Below are positions 1-9,246 of a DNA stretch of 64,000 bases, one piece after another. This DNA comes from Mucilaginibacter lappiensis (GTDB lineage: Bacteria > Bacteroidota > Bacteroidia > Sphingobacteriales > Sphingobacteriaceae), in NCBI RefSeq assembly GCF_900155965.1, contig NZ_FTMG01000004.1, positions 124,001 through 188,000 of the forward strand. The letters are read 5' to 3'. The notes below the pieces were generated by a model. That model ran no database searches. It was not told the DNA's origin and saw only the letters and a program-made list of their open reading frames with translations. The position numbers and the translations under genes are program-made. Positions within the stretch are counted from its first letter, which is position 1, and each line of letters begins with the position of its first letter.

Positions 1-441
1 GCGGATGAATTCGGCCTCTGCTTTGTACTGTTGCTTGGTGGCGGGTTTTGCAAAGGTTACTTTATCTATATTGGATAATAATATATTACAGTTTGATATA
101 ACAGTATACATAGCTAACCAGTGTGTATACAAATAACTATTAGTAGGCGTTAATGAAAAGTTGTTGAAAGCAAAAGGTTCGCCGGCATTTGATTGATTGT
201 CGTTGGTGCCGGTATCATCAGAACGCTGATCTGTCCAAAGGTCACTACCCTCACCTACTGTATTGCCACTTCTTAGTAATGCATAACAGCCATTCACAGC
301 TAACAGTACATCGTTTTCTGTTTTGAAAGAGTTTGCAATTGTATTGGCATCAGGGTTAGTTTGCTGCAAAAAATCTTTTTTGCATGAGCCAAGGGACAAT
401 AGAGCCACCAGGCATAATAACTTAAAATTTATATTCTTCAT
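1..441 (-). CDS. SusD/RagB-family outer-membrane lipoprotein, partial (N-terminal part)
   Basis: Reading the minus strand from an ATG at 441 gives an uninterrupted frame that runs off the window edge. It begins with a lipoprotein signal (MKNINFKLLCLVALLSLGSC, the Cys being the lipid-modified residue) followed by KKDFLQ, a typical SusD start. The fragment then has the early SusD helical segment with NCNILLSNID and ends at AEAEFIR, matching the usual SusD 'RAEARFLRA' region. SusD proteins sit on the cell surface and act as the lid that binds glycan or other large nutrients over the SusC channel. It starts 21 bp after the susC-like gene in the same direction, so the two form one unit. Only about 147 residues are visible; the substrate cannot be told. 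Confidence 0.9.
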   Translation of the reverse strand, partial: MKNINFKLLCLVALLSLGSCKKDFLQQTNPDANTIANSFKTENDVLLAVNGCYALLRSGNTVGEGSDLWTDQRSDDTGTNDNQSNAGEPFAFNNFSLTPTNSYLYTHWLAMYTVISNCNILLSNIDKVTFAKPATKQQYKAEAEFIR

Positions 442-461
442 TTGCTTAAGAATTATTGTAA

Positions 462-3400
462 TTAAAAAGTGGCTTTAACACCCAGATTATATGAACGCAC
501 CAAAGGATAAACACCATAATCAATACCAGGTGAAAGGTTTGCACCTTGTGAGCCGCTATAAGTATAATTGTAGTTAACCTCGGGGTTATAGCCTTTGTAT
601 TTGGTAATGGTAAAGCCGTTATTTACCGCACCATATACTTTAAGCCCGCTTAAACCCAAATTACGGGTTATGTAATCTGATTTAATGGTATAGCCAATGG
701 TTGTATTAGTATTTCTCAGGAACGAGCCGCTCTGTAAATAAAAAGTTGATAGCCTGGTGCTGTTACTTTGTGTACTACCGCGTGACGCACGGTAAACAGA
801 ACCATCGCCAGGATCTGCAGCATTACGGTAGCGGTTGGCTACGTCTTCATATTGGTTACCTGAACCTTCCATGTTGTACAGGTAATAATCCTGTCCGTCA
901 AGCACCTGGTTGCCATATGAGCCGGCAAATGCCGAACTGAAGAAGAACCCTTTATATGTTACATTAATTGCAAAACCATAAGTAAACTTAGGATATGGGC
1001 TACCGATAATACCGGCATCTTTGCTATTAACAACGCCATCACCGTTAACGTCTTTAAAATAAAGATCACCTGCCTGTAACGGGGTGGTTGAAAATGTAGA
1101 AATAGGCGGCCCCTTAATTTTATAACCTGCCGGATAAGATTGTGTAGTTGGGTTATAGTTAGCTTTATCAGCGGCTATATTAGCAAGATCTGCCTGGGTA
1201 ACTATACCACCCACTTTATAACCGTAAAACATACCTATCGGTTGTCCGGATTCTGTAATGCTGGTCAGATAAGAACGTTCGGCTCCAGCGCTGATGATTG
1301 TATTGTTACTGCTTAAGCCCAATACTTTATTACGGTTGATAGAAATATTACCACTTAGATTTAAAGTGAAATCTTTATGAGCTATTACTTTGCCGTCTAT
1401 CTGAAAATCAAATCCTTTGTTGCTTACTTTTGCGCCATCTAAATTAGTTAGGATAGTTGAACTACCAGAAATTGCAGATATCGGCTGGTTAAATAACAGG
1501 TTATAAGAGTGACTTATATAATAGTTGGCGATCAAAAACAGGCGACCTTTAAGTAAACCAAGATCGGCACCAAAGTTATATTGTGAAGTGCTTTCCCAAC
1601 CTAAGCTACCATCAGCAATAGGACCCGCAGTAAGTGCTGGAGATAATGCTCCTGTACCAAATACTACGCTTGAAGGAGTGTTATATACACGTTGTGTATT
1701 ATAGTTACCAATGTTATTATTACCGCTCAAGCCCCAGCTTGCACGTAGTTTAACAGTTGACTGATCTCCCAGCCAACCATGGTAAAATGATTCGTCAGAC
1801 AGATTCCAACCGGCAGACACCGAAGGGAAAGAAGCGTAACGGTTATTGGAACCAAAACGTGAAGAACCATCTGTACGGAATGAAGCGGATAGAAAATATT
1901 TACTGTCGTAATTATAGTTTACCCTTGCAAGATAAGACAAAAGCGTATAAGTTTGATCCTGAGTTGGTTGTACGCCCTCAGGAGCGCCACTGGTTATCAA
2001 GGTTATCTGGCTTGGGGCAGCACCTGTTATATTAGGTACATTATCATTCTGGAAACCTGTACCTTGTACTGTAAGTACATTATTTACAGTTTTTTGTGCT
2101 GTATAACCTACCAATCCGTCAAAGTGATTTTTACCTAATTGCTTAGTATAATTTAAGGTGAACTCACCTAATTGGTCACGATAATCAATGGTTTGCCTTA
2201 CAGCTTTTGCTGCCTGAATGGATTGAGATGAACCCGGTGGGTTTGCACCATTACTTATATTGGTTGGCAAATAATAGTTGTAATTTTCGGCATAAGTTTG
2301 CATGCCCACGTTAGCGTTGAATGTCAATCCATCCAAAATGGTATAATTAGCATGCGCATTGTAAGTTGCACGATCACCAACCCGGTTTATTTTGATCAGC
2401 GTAGCTGTTGCAATTGGATTTTCGATAGATTGATAAGCATAGGCTGTTGATTGTGCTGCAGCTACGTTTGTTGCTATACTTCCATCTGGATTGTAAGCCG
2501 GGAAAAACGGCATATAGATTAATGCACCAAAGGCCGGGCTATGATCCCATCGGCCATCCTGGGTTTCCTGATTTGTAGTTTGTGTAAAGGATATGTTGGC
2601 CCCAACCTTAAGCCTTTTACCTATTTGACCATCCACATTGGCACGCAGGTTTATCTTTTTCTGCCCGGTACCCAGCATAATACCAGGTTGATCCTGGTAA
2701 CCCGTACTAAAATAATAGCTGGTACCATTGGAGTTACCGGTAAATGATAGGTTGTGGTTTTGTGTTAAAGCGTTACGATACAATTCGTTCTGCCAGTCGG
2801 TATTAACCGTTTGGTGAATAAGTGATTGCGTTTGAAAGTTGTATAAGTAAGGGGGAACACTCACCGAACCGGCATTACCCACATTGGCAATACGCGTTGC
2901 ATTATTATCTGAGTACATGGCATCGTTCCAGGTATGACCGGTGGTAATCCAAAGATCATGGTATGAATTATTACGACCATCGATAACTAATTGCGCAAAT
3001 TGGTCAGAGTTTAGCAGGTCAACTTTTTTGGCCAGTTGATTAATTCCAGCCTGGTAATCATATTCAAATTTGCCCTTGCTATTTGCTTTTGAACCATGTT
3101 TAGTAGTGATCAGTACCACACCACCAGCTGCTCTTGAACCATAAATGGCTGCTGATGCAGCATCCTTTAATATATCTATGGATTCAATATCATCCGGATT
3201 GATAAATAGATCGTTACCGGCTGCGTAACCGTCAATCACATACAGCGGATCAGAGCTGGCATTGATAGATCCAACACCGCGCACACTAATTTTGGTGCTT
3301 TGATAAGGAGCTCCTGTTACCTGCGATACTTGTACACCGGCAACCTTACCCACAAGCGCCTGACCTACTGTTGGAGCGGTTAAGTTCAATTCTTCTGATT

Positions 3401-3851
3401 TAACGCTGGCAATAGCACCTGTAAAATCGCTTTTACGTACAGTTTGATATCCGATAGCCACAACCTCGTTCAGGATGTTTGTTGATGGTAATAGTTTAAC
3501 AGTTATTTCAGTATGTTCGCCTACAACTATCTCCTGATTCGTATAGCCTACAAATGCAAAAACCAATGTTGTTCCTGGTTCTGCAGTAACAGAAAACTTA
3601 CCGTTGATATCTGTAGCCGTTCCTTTATGTGATTTTTTTTCATAAACGCTTACACCAGGTAAGGGTAAGCCTTTTTCATCAACTACGGTACCCGATATTT
3701 TTACAGGTGTCTCAGTAAACCTGTTACTGATTATTCTTCCTTGGCTGTAGTTTGCATGTACGGGTTGTAAAAATGCAAACACTATAATTAAAACAGCGTT
3801 TATCTTTATAAGATTTCCTTTTAAAAGATTGCGTGTAATCTTTTTATACAT
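462..3851 (-). CDS. SusC/RagA-family TonB-linked outer-membrane receptor
   Basis: This 1129-residue protein has an N-terminal signal segment (to about residue 33), a carboxypeptidase-D regulatory-like domain (about 50-125, with ISGTVVDEKGLPLPGVSV), then the plug domain with the SusC hallmark DPLYVIDGYAAG and a conserved IESIDILKDAASAAIYGSRA stretch, followed by a long beta-barrel. Length, domain order and the final aromatic residue fit SusC proteins, which are TonB-driven porters of oligosaccharides or other large ligands across the outer membrane. It is followed at 21 bp by a susD-like gene, so the pair is a classic SusCD uptake complex. No sigma/anti-sigma or hybrid two-component regulator lies beside it within the window. 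The substrate cannot be inferred from what is visible. Confidence 0.95.
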   Translation of the reverse strand: MYKKITRNLLKGNLIKINAVLIIVFAFLQPVHANYSQGRIISNRFTETPVKISGTVVDEKGLPLPGVSVYEKKSHKGTATDINGKFSVTAEPGTTLVFAFVGYTNQEIVVGEHTEITVKLLPSTNILNEVVAIGYQTVRKSDFTGAIASVKSEELNLTAPTVGQALVGKVAGVQVSQVTGAPYQSTKISVRGVGSINASSDPLYVIDGYAAGNDLFINPDDIESIDILKDAASAAIYGSRAAGGVVLITTKHGSKANSKGKFEYDYQAGINQLAKKVDLLNSDQFAQLVIDGRNNSYHDLWITTGHTWNDAMYSDNNATRIANVGNAGSVSVPPYLYNFQTQSLIHQTVNTDWQNELYRNALTQNHNLSFTGNSNGTSYYFSTGYQDQPGIMLGTGQKKINLRANVDGQIGKRLKVGANISFTQTTNQETQDGRWDHSPAFGALIYMPFFPAYNPDGSIATNVAAAQSTAYAYQSIENPIATATLIKINRVGDRATYNAHANYTILDGLTFNANVGMQTYAENYNYYLPTNISNGANPPGSSQSIQAAKAVRQTIDYRDQLGEFTLNYTKQLGKNHFDGLVGYTAQKTVNNVLTVQGTGFQNDNVPNITGAAPSQITLITSGAPEGVQPTQDQTYTLLSYLARVNYNYDSKYFLSASFRTDGSSRFGSNNRYASFPSVSAGWNLSDESFYHGWLGDQSTVKLRASWGLSGNNNIGNYNTQRVYNTPSSVVFGTGALSPALTAGPIADGSLGWESTSQYNFGADLGLLKGRLFLIANYYISHSYNLLFNQPISAISGSSTILTNLDGAKVSNKGFDFQIDGKVIAHKDFTLNLSGNISINRNKVLGLSSNNTIISAGAERSYLTSITESGQPIGMFYGYKVGGIVTQADLANIAADKANYNPTTQSYPAGYKIKGPPISTFSTTPLQAGDLYFKDVNGDGVVNSKDAGIIGSPYPKFTYGFAINVTYKGFFFSSAFAGSYGNQVLDGQDYYLYNMEGSGNQYEDVANRYRNAADPGDGSVYRASRGSTQSNSTRLSTFYLQSGSFLRNTNTTIGYTIKSDYITRNLGLSGLKVYGAVNNGFTITKYKGYNPEVNYNYTYSGSQGANLSPGIDYGVYPLVRSYNLGVKATF

Positions 3852-4226
3852 ATATTTAAATATTGATTGTTAATGGTAACTCATGAAAGCATTGCAACCG
3901 CTTTTCCAGTTATTTGACAATTAATTACAGACCGGTGGGATATGAGGTATTCTCCGGTTCGTCTTCGTCGATTTCATTTTTTTTAATAGAACAGTTTTTA
4001 CATAGGCGATTTTTTAAGTATTATTAATAAATCGATTTACTAAACTAAAATATTTATTATTTCATAATAGAATAATAATATAATTGAAAATATGATAATA
4101 AAAAGCCAAATCTAGTGCTATAACCTTAAGTCAATGATGCCTGTAGGTTAAGTTTATATTAACTATACAAAGTTTATGAACAATGTACCAATACATTGAG
4201 AAGACTGAATAGGCAGATATGAAAAT
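3852..4226. other. AT-rich spacer upstream of the susC-like gene
   Basis: About 375 bp without a supported gene. It must hold the promoter of the susCD unit on the minus strand, but I find no clear TTG/TAnnTTTG pair. A short open minus-strand stretch near 3930-4016 reads like an acidic protein tail but has no start codon and I do not call it. Confidence 0.4.
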
Positions 4227-5111
4227 CTACCAGGATGTATTTGTAAAGGTTACATTGTTTTTTCGGGAAGAGGATACTGCGATGCCTTTACCAGCATCTC
4301 CTAAGAATGAAAAACCTTCCAACTCATCTTGTTTTCCATCAATATTTATTTCTCTGATTACTTGTTGCGTACCTGTTTCAATTGATTTTTTAAGATCTAT
4401 ATAAGTAAAACGCCACATCCTACCCTCCTTTTGATTTTGAATAAGGACTAACGTGTTTTTTGAGGCAATCCAATGTAAGTTTTGAACCCAGGCGGTACAA
4501 GTGAATTTTTTATATAATACGCCCTTTTCGCTCGTTTTAGAAGCTGCTCTTAGCACTTCCGGATCGTATAACCTAATTTCGTTGCCATTATTGCCATAAT
4601 CCGCAGTGGCTACATACCACTTATTATTGTATTTTACATATTCAGGTCTTGTGCCCTGGATACAGGCATCATCATCAATTGTATTCATCAGATTACCATC
4701 AAGTGTACCGGTTTTCAATAACCCTTTCCAGTTAATGCAATAAATTACGGCCCTCCATTTGGTGCCCTCTTTATTTAAACGGATAGAATTTCCCATAAAA
4801 GTGGGCCCGGTTCCATTATAGGCTATACCCGTAGGATGGTTGATCACATCCTGTCCATCTTGGGTCAATTTGTATTCTTTGTTGATATAGGTAAGACTAT
4901 CCCCTACCAGTTTAAATTCCCGTATGATGCCTACCTCACGATCGCCATATAAAAATATCCGTCCATTTTGATAAGAAATGCCCTGGCAGGCCCCCAATGA
5001 ATCGATAGTTATAGTACGGGCGATGGTCATGTCAACCGTTTTATTTAAGAATGCAAAAAATCCCAGGCATAGTATAGTTATTGAAGTAAAAAATAATTTC
5101 TTCATGATCAT
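4227..5111 (-). CDS. secreted hypothetical protein, probably a beta-propeller-like domain
   Basis: 294 residues with a clear signal peptide (MKKLFFTSITILCLGFFAF); an alternative ATG two codons downstream (5105) gives the more usual start MKKLFF. The mature part has repeated short beta-type segments (CQGISYQNGRIFLYGD, NKWYVATADYGNNGNEIRLYD, NLHWIASKNTLVLIQNQ) that resemble blades of a propeller, and an end rich in Ser/Asn. I do not recognise a named family. It lies 44 bp downstream of a DUF218-domain gene on the same strand and upstream of the SusCD pair, so it may be an exported accessory protein, but this is only positional inference. No catalytic motif is evident. Confidence 0.7.
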   Translation of the reverse strand: MIMKKLFFTSITILCLGFFAFLNKTVDMTIARTITIDSLGACQGISYQNGRIFLYGDREVGIIREFKLVGDSLTYINKEYKLTQDGQDVINHPTGIAYNGTGPTFMGNSIRLNKEGTKWRAVIYCINWKGLLKTGTLDGNLMNTIDDDACIQGTRPEYVKYNNKWYVATADYGNNGNEIRLYDPEVLRAASKTSEKGVLYKKFTCTAWVQNLHWIASKNTLVLIQNQKEGRMWRFTYIDLKKSIETGTQQVIREINIDGKQDELEGFSFLGDAGKGIAVSSSRKNNVTFTNTSW

Positions 5112-5155
5112 CTTTTTATGTGTTCGAAAAATAGTATCTCTGATAAAGTGACCTG

Positions 5156-6409
5156 CTATGGATCAAGCGGTTCATCATTATCAATTCGTAAAGATTCAAT
5201 AGTTGGATAAAATTCCTGTTCGGTATCTGATAAGCGTTTACCCAGCTTATAAGGCACATAGCCCAGCTCCTTTTCACAGCGGGCGGCCATGTTTGATATA
5301 AAATAGCTTTGTGATTTATCCGTTGAAGTAATATATGGCTTGCTGAATGGCATTCCATAACGGAATATAATACGTGCACAATTACGCATATTGGTAGTGG
5401 TATGCCGTGCATGCGGATCAACCAGTATGACGTTTTCAGGTACATGCAATTTTTCTATCATATATTTTTTCATTTCATCCGCCTCACAGTATTTTGTTTT
5501 ATACGGATGAACCTTGCCGCCCGATGTCATGATAAAAGGCGCCAATCCTTCAAAATAGCGTAATGCTGCAACCCGGCATCGCAACATTCCTTCGGCACTT
5601 AAAGCTACCCCCTCAACATCCGGACCTGCTCCTGGTATCAGAATCAGGGTGTATTTATATTTGGCCCAATTGATCGTTTTTACACGGTTATAAGCATTCT
5701 TATTAATTCCCGAGATCATCGGTTCATCATTGGCCGCGTCATCTCTTTCGTTTATTTCCAGACAATGTAATGCGTAATTCATGGATGGTACAAAAAAAAG
5801 CTTTTCATTTTTGCTTTCATCCCATATGGTTGCCGAGGCATCATAAACCAGGTTAAGGTACGATCGGTTTTTTACATTAAAGCTGATAGAATCAATAGCC
5901 GGGTAATTGGGTTTACGGCCTTCGGCATATACTTCAATGGCATAGTTAACCGCTTTAGCATCTTGTTCCCATGCATTAACAAGTATTTGAACCGGCGACA
6001 AGCTATTGAATTGCTGGTAAGTACCAGAAGGTATTACATGTTGTTTTACCAGATTGTCCAGAACATTACCTGTTTTATACAAATTGGTCAGTCGGTCACT
6101 AACGGTTTTGATCTCATCATCACTAAACTTCAGGGTTTGTGTAAAGCACAATGGATCTTTACAAGTGGTTAGTGACGATTTAATATTGTCCAGCCGGGTT
6201 TGAGTTAATTTAACCAGTTCAGGATCGTTGCTTAATAGTTGTTTTACCGCGGCATTATTTTGAAATAAAGTGAGCAGATAATAATTCTTGGTCTGTATAA
6301 AATTGCTGCCTACCAGTTTGTAGTTTTGGTCTGCTGTTTGGCCGTAAGTGTAAAAAGCGGTAAAGCTTAATATCAATAAAAGCAGTATAGAGTAAAGCTC
6401 TCTTTTCAT
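5156..6409 (-). CDS. exported YdcF/SanA-like protein (DUF218 domain)
   Basis: 417 residues starting with a signal peptide (MKRELYSILLLLILSFTAFY). The C-terminal half, from about residue 250, carries the DUF218 pattern: a hydrophobic strand YTLILIPGAGPDVEG, then MTSGGKVHPYKTKYCEADEM, then ENVILVDPHARHTTTNMRNC, which matches the YdcF/SanA/ElyC fold. The N-terminal 240 residues are an extra, unrecognised helical region, making the protein about twice the size of E. coli YdcF. DUF218 proteins are linked to envelope or peptidoglycan-precursor functions, but the reaction is unsettled in most members. The gene precedes the secreted propeller-like gene by 44 bp on the same strand and may be co-transcribed with it. 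Confidence 0.75.
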   Translation of the reverse strand: MKRELYSILLLLILSFTAFYTYGQTADQNYKLVGSNFIQTKNYYLLTLFQNNAAVKQLLSNDPELVKLTQTRLDNIKSSLTTCKDPLCFTQTLKFSDDEIKTVSDRLTNLYKTGNVLDNLVKQHVIPSGTYQQFNSLSPVQILVNAWEQDAKAVNYAIEVYAEGRKPNYPAIDSISFNVKNRSYLNLVYDASATIWDESKNEKLFFVPSMNYALHCLEINERDDAANDEPMISGINKNAYNRVKTINWAKYKYTLILIPGAGPDVEGVALSAEGMLRCRVAALRYFEGLAPFIMTSGGKVHPYKTKYCEADEMKKYMIEKLHVPENVILVDPHARHTTTNMRNCARIIFRYGMPFSKPYITSTDKSQSYFISNMAARCEKELGYVPYKLGKRLSDTEQEFYPTIESLRIDNDEPLDP

Positions 6410-6809
6410 GGTGTGAAATAACCCCCTTTATATTAATCCATAATTAAGTAAAAGTAAACATAGTGTTTGATGGCTTTTGGCTATGACTTTGTTACAAATG
6501 GCGCCCTCAGGAAAATGATAAAATAAAGTTCGATGAAACATCGCTTTGATAATCAACCTGTTGGGTATTCTTCGCTCTGCTCTAAGATGGTTAACACATT
6601 ATATGATGTTTTTGTATTTAACTACTTGATTTTAAGTAGTATAAATCAATGTTAACCATGAATTGTGTAAACCATGTAAACCCACTTTTTAACAAAATAG
6701 CCCTGCCTGTAAAGTTAAAATATCTCAAATAAATAATGATATCTTTTGCTACTGACAAACAGCTGTCATTCCCAATCATTAGTTTTAATTTTAGAATCTA
6801 TCAGGAATC
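6410..6809. other. divergent intergenic region, AT-rich
   Basis: 400 bp between the divergent DUF218 gene (minus) and the winged-helix gene (plus). It must carry both promoters. I see no hairpin terminator, RNA motif or repeat. A box TAATTTTAG just before the plus-strand gene (around 6784-6795) loosely resembles the Bacteroidota -7 element. Confidence 0.35.
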
Positions 6810-7868
6810 ATGATGAAGAATAACCACATGGCTACACAACGAATTTATAACCAACAAATTTATAACCCTCAATTTAGTGCACCTGAAGACGTTGTTAAGC
6901 ACATGGTGGCTATGCAGGCCCAGGATTATGCAGGAGCCAAATGGGCGATAGCTTTGCGGACGCATAACGTCAGCGAGGATGCTATAGAACAAGCTATAAC
7001 GAATGGTAAAATATTACGTACCCATTTGTTACGACCTACATGGCATTTTATTTCGCCACAGGATATACGATGGATACTTGCGCTCACAGCGCCACGCATT
7101 AATGCTATTAATGCAGCCATGAACAAAAAATTTGAACTCACCGACCATGTTTTTGCTAAAAGTAATGCAGTATTGGTAAAAGCTTTAGCCGGAAATAAAC
7201 AACTTACCCGTTTGGAATTGGTGAATGTATTTGAGCAGGCAGGGATAGCTAGTGATGAACTTAGATTTACCTTATTATTAATGAAAGCAGAGTTAGACCA
7301 GGTAATATGTAGTGGCGGAAGAGTTGGCAAACAATTTACGTATGCCTTGCTTGATGACCGGGCACCCATAACGCCGGTTTTAACCCAGGAAGAAGCGCTT
7401 GCCAAACTGGCTCTTGGCTATTTTAATAGTCGTGGGCCTGCTACTTTACATGATTTTGCAAACTGGTCGGGTTTAACCGTGACTGATGCTGGCATAGGAC
7501 TTGAACAAGTCAAATCACAACTGATTAGTCACGTAATTGAGGGGCGTACTTATTGGATGCCAAATAGCATGGCAGATACGCTATCTCAAAAAACAAAAGC
7601 CTATTTATTGCCGGCATTTGATGAGTTTGCTATCGCCTATAAAGATCGTGATGCTTTAATTAATCCCCAATATCTTAAACAGGCGCGACATGTGATTTTT
7701 GATCCGGCAATAGTGGTCGATAATCAGGTAGTAGGTACCTGGAAACGAACAATCAAAACTAAATCAGTTGATGTCCATTTAAATCTGTTCGGCCCATTAA
7801 ATAAAACACAGGAAAAAGCTGTGGAAGCAGCAGTTTCCCAATACAGAAAATTTCTTTTTCTTAAGTGA
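6810..7868 (+). CDS. winged-helix DNA-binding protein of the AlkZ/YcaQ (HTH_42) family
   Basis: 352 residues. The N-terminal HVVAMQAQDY-like stretch (here KHMVAMQAQDYAGAKWAIAL, about residues 30-50) and the following LRTHLLRPTWHFISPQDIRW are diagnostic of the winged-helix family PF06224. Characterised members (Streptomyces AlkZ, E. coli YcaQ) are DNA glycosylases that remove alkylated bases or unhook interstrand crosslinks and use a Gln-X-Gln or Gln-X-Asp motif; the Q36-A37-Q38 here sits at about the same place as that motif. This makes a repair glycosylase role plausible, but activity and substrate are inferred. Start ATG 6810 is followed immediately by a second ATG. It stands alone, 113 bp ahead of an AhpD-like gene. 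Confidence 0.8.
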   Translation: MMKNNHMATQRIYNQQIYNPQFSAPEDVVKHMVAMQAQDYAGAKWAIALRTHNVSEDAIEQAITNGKILRTHLLRPTWHFISPQDIRWILALTAPRINAINAAMNKKFELTDHVFAKSNAVLVKALAGNKQLTRLELVNVFEQAGIASDELRFTLLLMKAELDQVICSGGRVGKQFTYALLDDRAPITPVLTQEEALAKLALGYFNSRGPATLHDFANWSGLTVTDAGIGLEQVKSQLISHVIEGRTYWMPNSMADTLSQKTKAYLLPAFDEFAIAYKDRDALINPQYLKQARHVIFDPAIVVDNQVVGTWKRTIKTKSVDVHLNLFGPLNKTQEKAVEAAVSQYRKFLFLK

Positions 7869-7981
7869 GAGCATATGGCTGGGAAAATTGTCCATGTACT
7901 AACGAAATTCATCCATGTTACAGCGAAGCGCTTGTATGCAACTTTGTATTGTCAATAACGACAAACTAAAAAGACAAAACA

Positions 7982-8536
7982 ATGGCACGTTTAAAAGCAA
8001 TAAATCCTGACGAAGCAACAGGTAAAACAAAAGAATTATTTAGTGCAATACAAAGTAAATTAGGCGTAGTACCTAACATGATGCGTACAATGGGTAGCTC
8101 ACCAGCGTTACTGCAAGGTTACCTTGATTTGAACAATACCTTATCCCATGGCTTATTAGGTGCAAAAAACAGCGAGTTTTTAGCGCTTTCAATAGCAGAG
8201 ACGAACGCTTGTGATTATTGTTTATCGGCACATTCTTATATCAGCGAAAAATTGGTTCATATTGATACCAACAGCATTGTCAATGCCCGTCATGCAAATT
8301 CAACCGATGCAAAAACCGACGCGGTTCTAAAATTTGCTAATGTATTAATCGCTAAAAACGGCCTGGTAAATGATAATGATGTTGAAGTTGTAAAAGCAGC
8401 TGGATTGTCAGATGGTGAAATTGGTGAAGTAGTTGGCCATGTTGCCTTAAATATATTAACTAACTATTTTAATAATACCGCCGATACTGAAATTGATTTC
8501 CCGGTTGCAAAACCACTACAGGAAATTGAAGCTTAA
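7982..8536 (+). CDS. AhpD-like carboxymuconolactone decarboxylase-family peroxidase-related protein
   Basis: 184 residues. The stretch SIAETNACDYCLSAHSY contains the AhpD-type signature E73-x3-C77-x2-C80-x3-H84, in which the two cysteines form the redox-active pair of alkylhydroperoxidase D. Length matches the 'uncharacterised peroxidase-related enzyme' branch of the carboxymuconolactone decarboxylase family. Such proteins reduce peroxides with electrons from thiol partners. It is the first gene of a plus-strand run with a PNPOx-like flavoprotein and an AraC regulator; this small stress or detoxification cluster is common in Bacteroidota and other phyla. The actual substrate is unknown. Confidence 0.88.
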   Translation: MARLKAINPDEATGKTKELFSAIQSKLGVVPNMMRTMGSSPALLQGYLDLNNTLSHGLLGAKNSEFLALSIAETNACDYCLSAHSYISEKLVHIDTNSIVNARHANSTDAKTDAVLKFANVLIAKNGLVNDNDVEVVKAAGLSDGEIGEVVGHVALNILTNYFNNTADTEIDFPVAKPLQEIEA

Positions 8537-8619
8537 TGATCATATTCAGCTAACAGTAAAAGTCAACAGCAAATGCTTTGGCTTTTGCTGCATTGTTTAA
8601 CTTTACTAAAACTAATGTT

Positions 8620-9246
8620 ATGAATTATCCAAAAATGGCTTTTACCGATGCTGTAAAAGATTTTCAGGAGCGTTATGGTAGCCGTGCCAGTTATGGTCGG
8701 ATGGAAGAACATCGTTACACTGATGGATTAACAGAAAGCGAAGAAGAATTTATCGCCCGTCAGGATAATTTTTATATGTCGACCATAAGTGAAAGTGGTT
8801 ATCCTTACATTCAGTTTCGTGGTGGGCCAAAAGGTTTTTTGAAAGTGGTTGATTCGGAAACACTTGGCTTTATTGATTTTGGCGGTAACAAGCAATATAT
8901 TTCAACAGGCAATTTAGTAACTAATAACAAAGCGGCGTTATTCCTTCTTGATCAGGCTGCCAGGACACGGTTAAAAATATTTGCCGAAGCCACCATACCC
9001 CCAATTGAAGGTAATTCAGAGCTGTATGACAAGCTTAATCTTGAGGATTATAAATTTAAAGCCGAAAGAATAATATTGTTTAAAGTGAAAGCGTACGATT
9101 GGAACTGCCCTCAACATATAACGCCAAGATATACCCTGGAAGAGATTCAGGACGAATTTATGGCTCAGCACGAGTATATCAATAAGTTAAGAAAAGAAAA
9201 CGCCGATTTGAAAGCACAATTAGCTAGTACTACCAATAACAAATGA
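8620..9246 (+). CDS. pyridoxamine 5'-phosphate oxidase-like FMN-binding protein
   Basis: 208 residues from ATG 8620; an upstream in-frame TTG at 8578 would add 14 residues without family support, so I prefer the ATG. The sequence EEFIARQDNFYMSTISESGY, followed by YIQFRGGPKGFLKV and DFGGNKQYISTGNL, is the split-barrel flavin-binding fold typical of PNPOx-like proteins. The C-terminal 40 residues form a charged coiled-coil-like helix (EYINKLRKENADLKAQL), unusual for plain PNPOx and perhaps used for oligomerisation. It overlaps the downstream AraC gene by 4 bp (ATGA), so the two are translationally coupled. The role is probably reduction or binding of a small molecule with FMN/F420-type cofactor; not established. 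Confidence 0.85.
   Translation: MNYPKMAFTDAVKDFQERYGSRASYGRMEEHRYTDGLTESEEEFIARQDNFYMSTISESGYPYIQFRGGPKGFLKVVDSETLGFIDFGGNKQYISTGNLVTNNKAALFLLDQAARTRLKIFAEATIPPIEGNSELYDKLNLEDYKFKAERIILFKVKAYDWNCPQHITPRYTLEEIQDEFMAQHEYINKLRKENADLKAQLASTTNNK

Noticed and set aside
3930..4016. Minus-strand stretch reading like an acidic protein tail with a Cys-x2-Cys
   Set aside because: No start codon in frame and a stop just upstream; too short to support as a gene or remnant.
6926..7405. 159-codon minus-strand frame opposite the winged-helix gene
   Set aside because: Antisense shadow; the plus-strand gene has clear family motifs.
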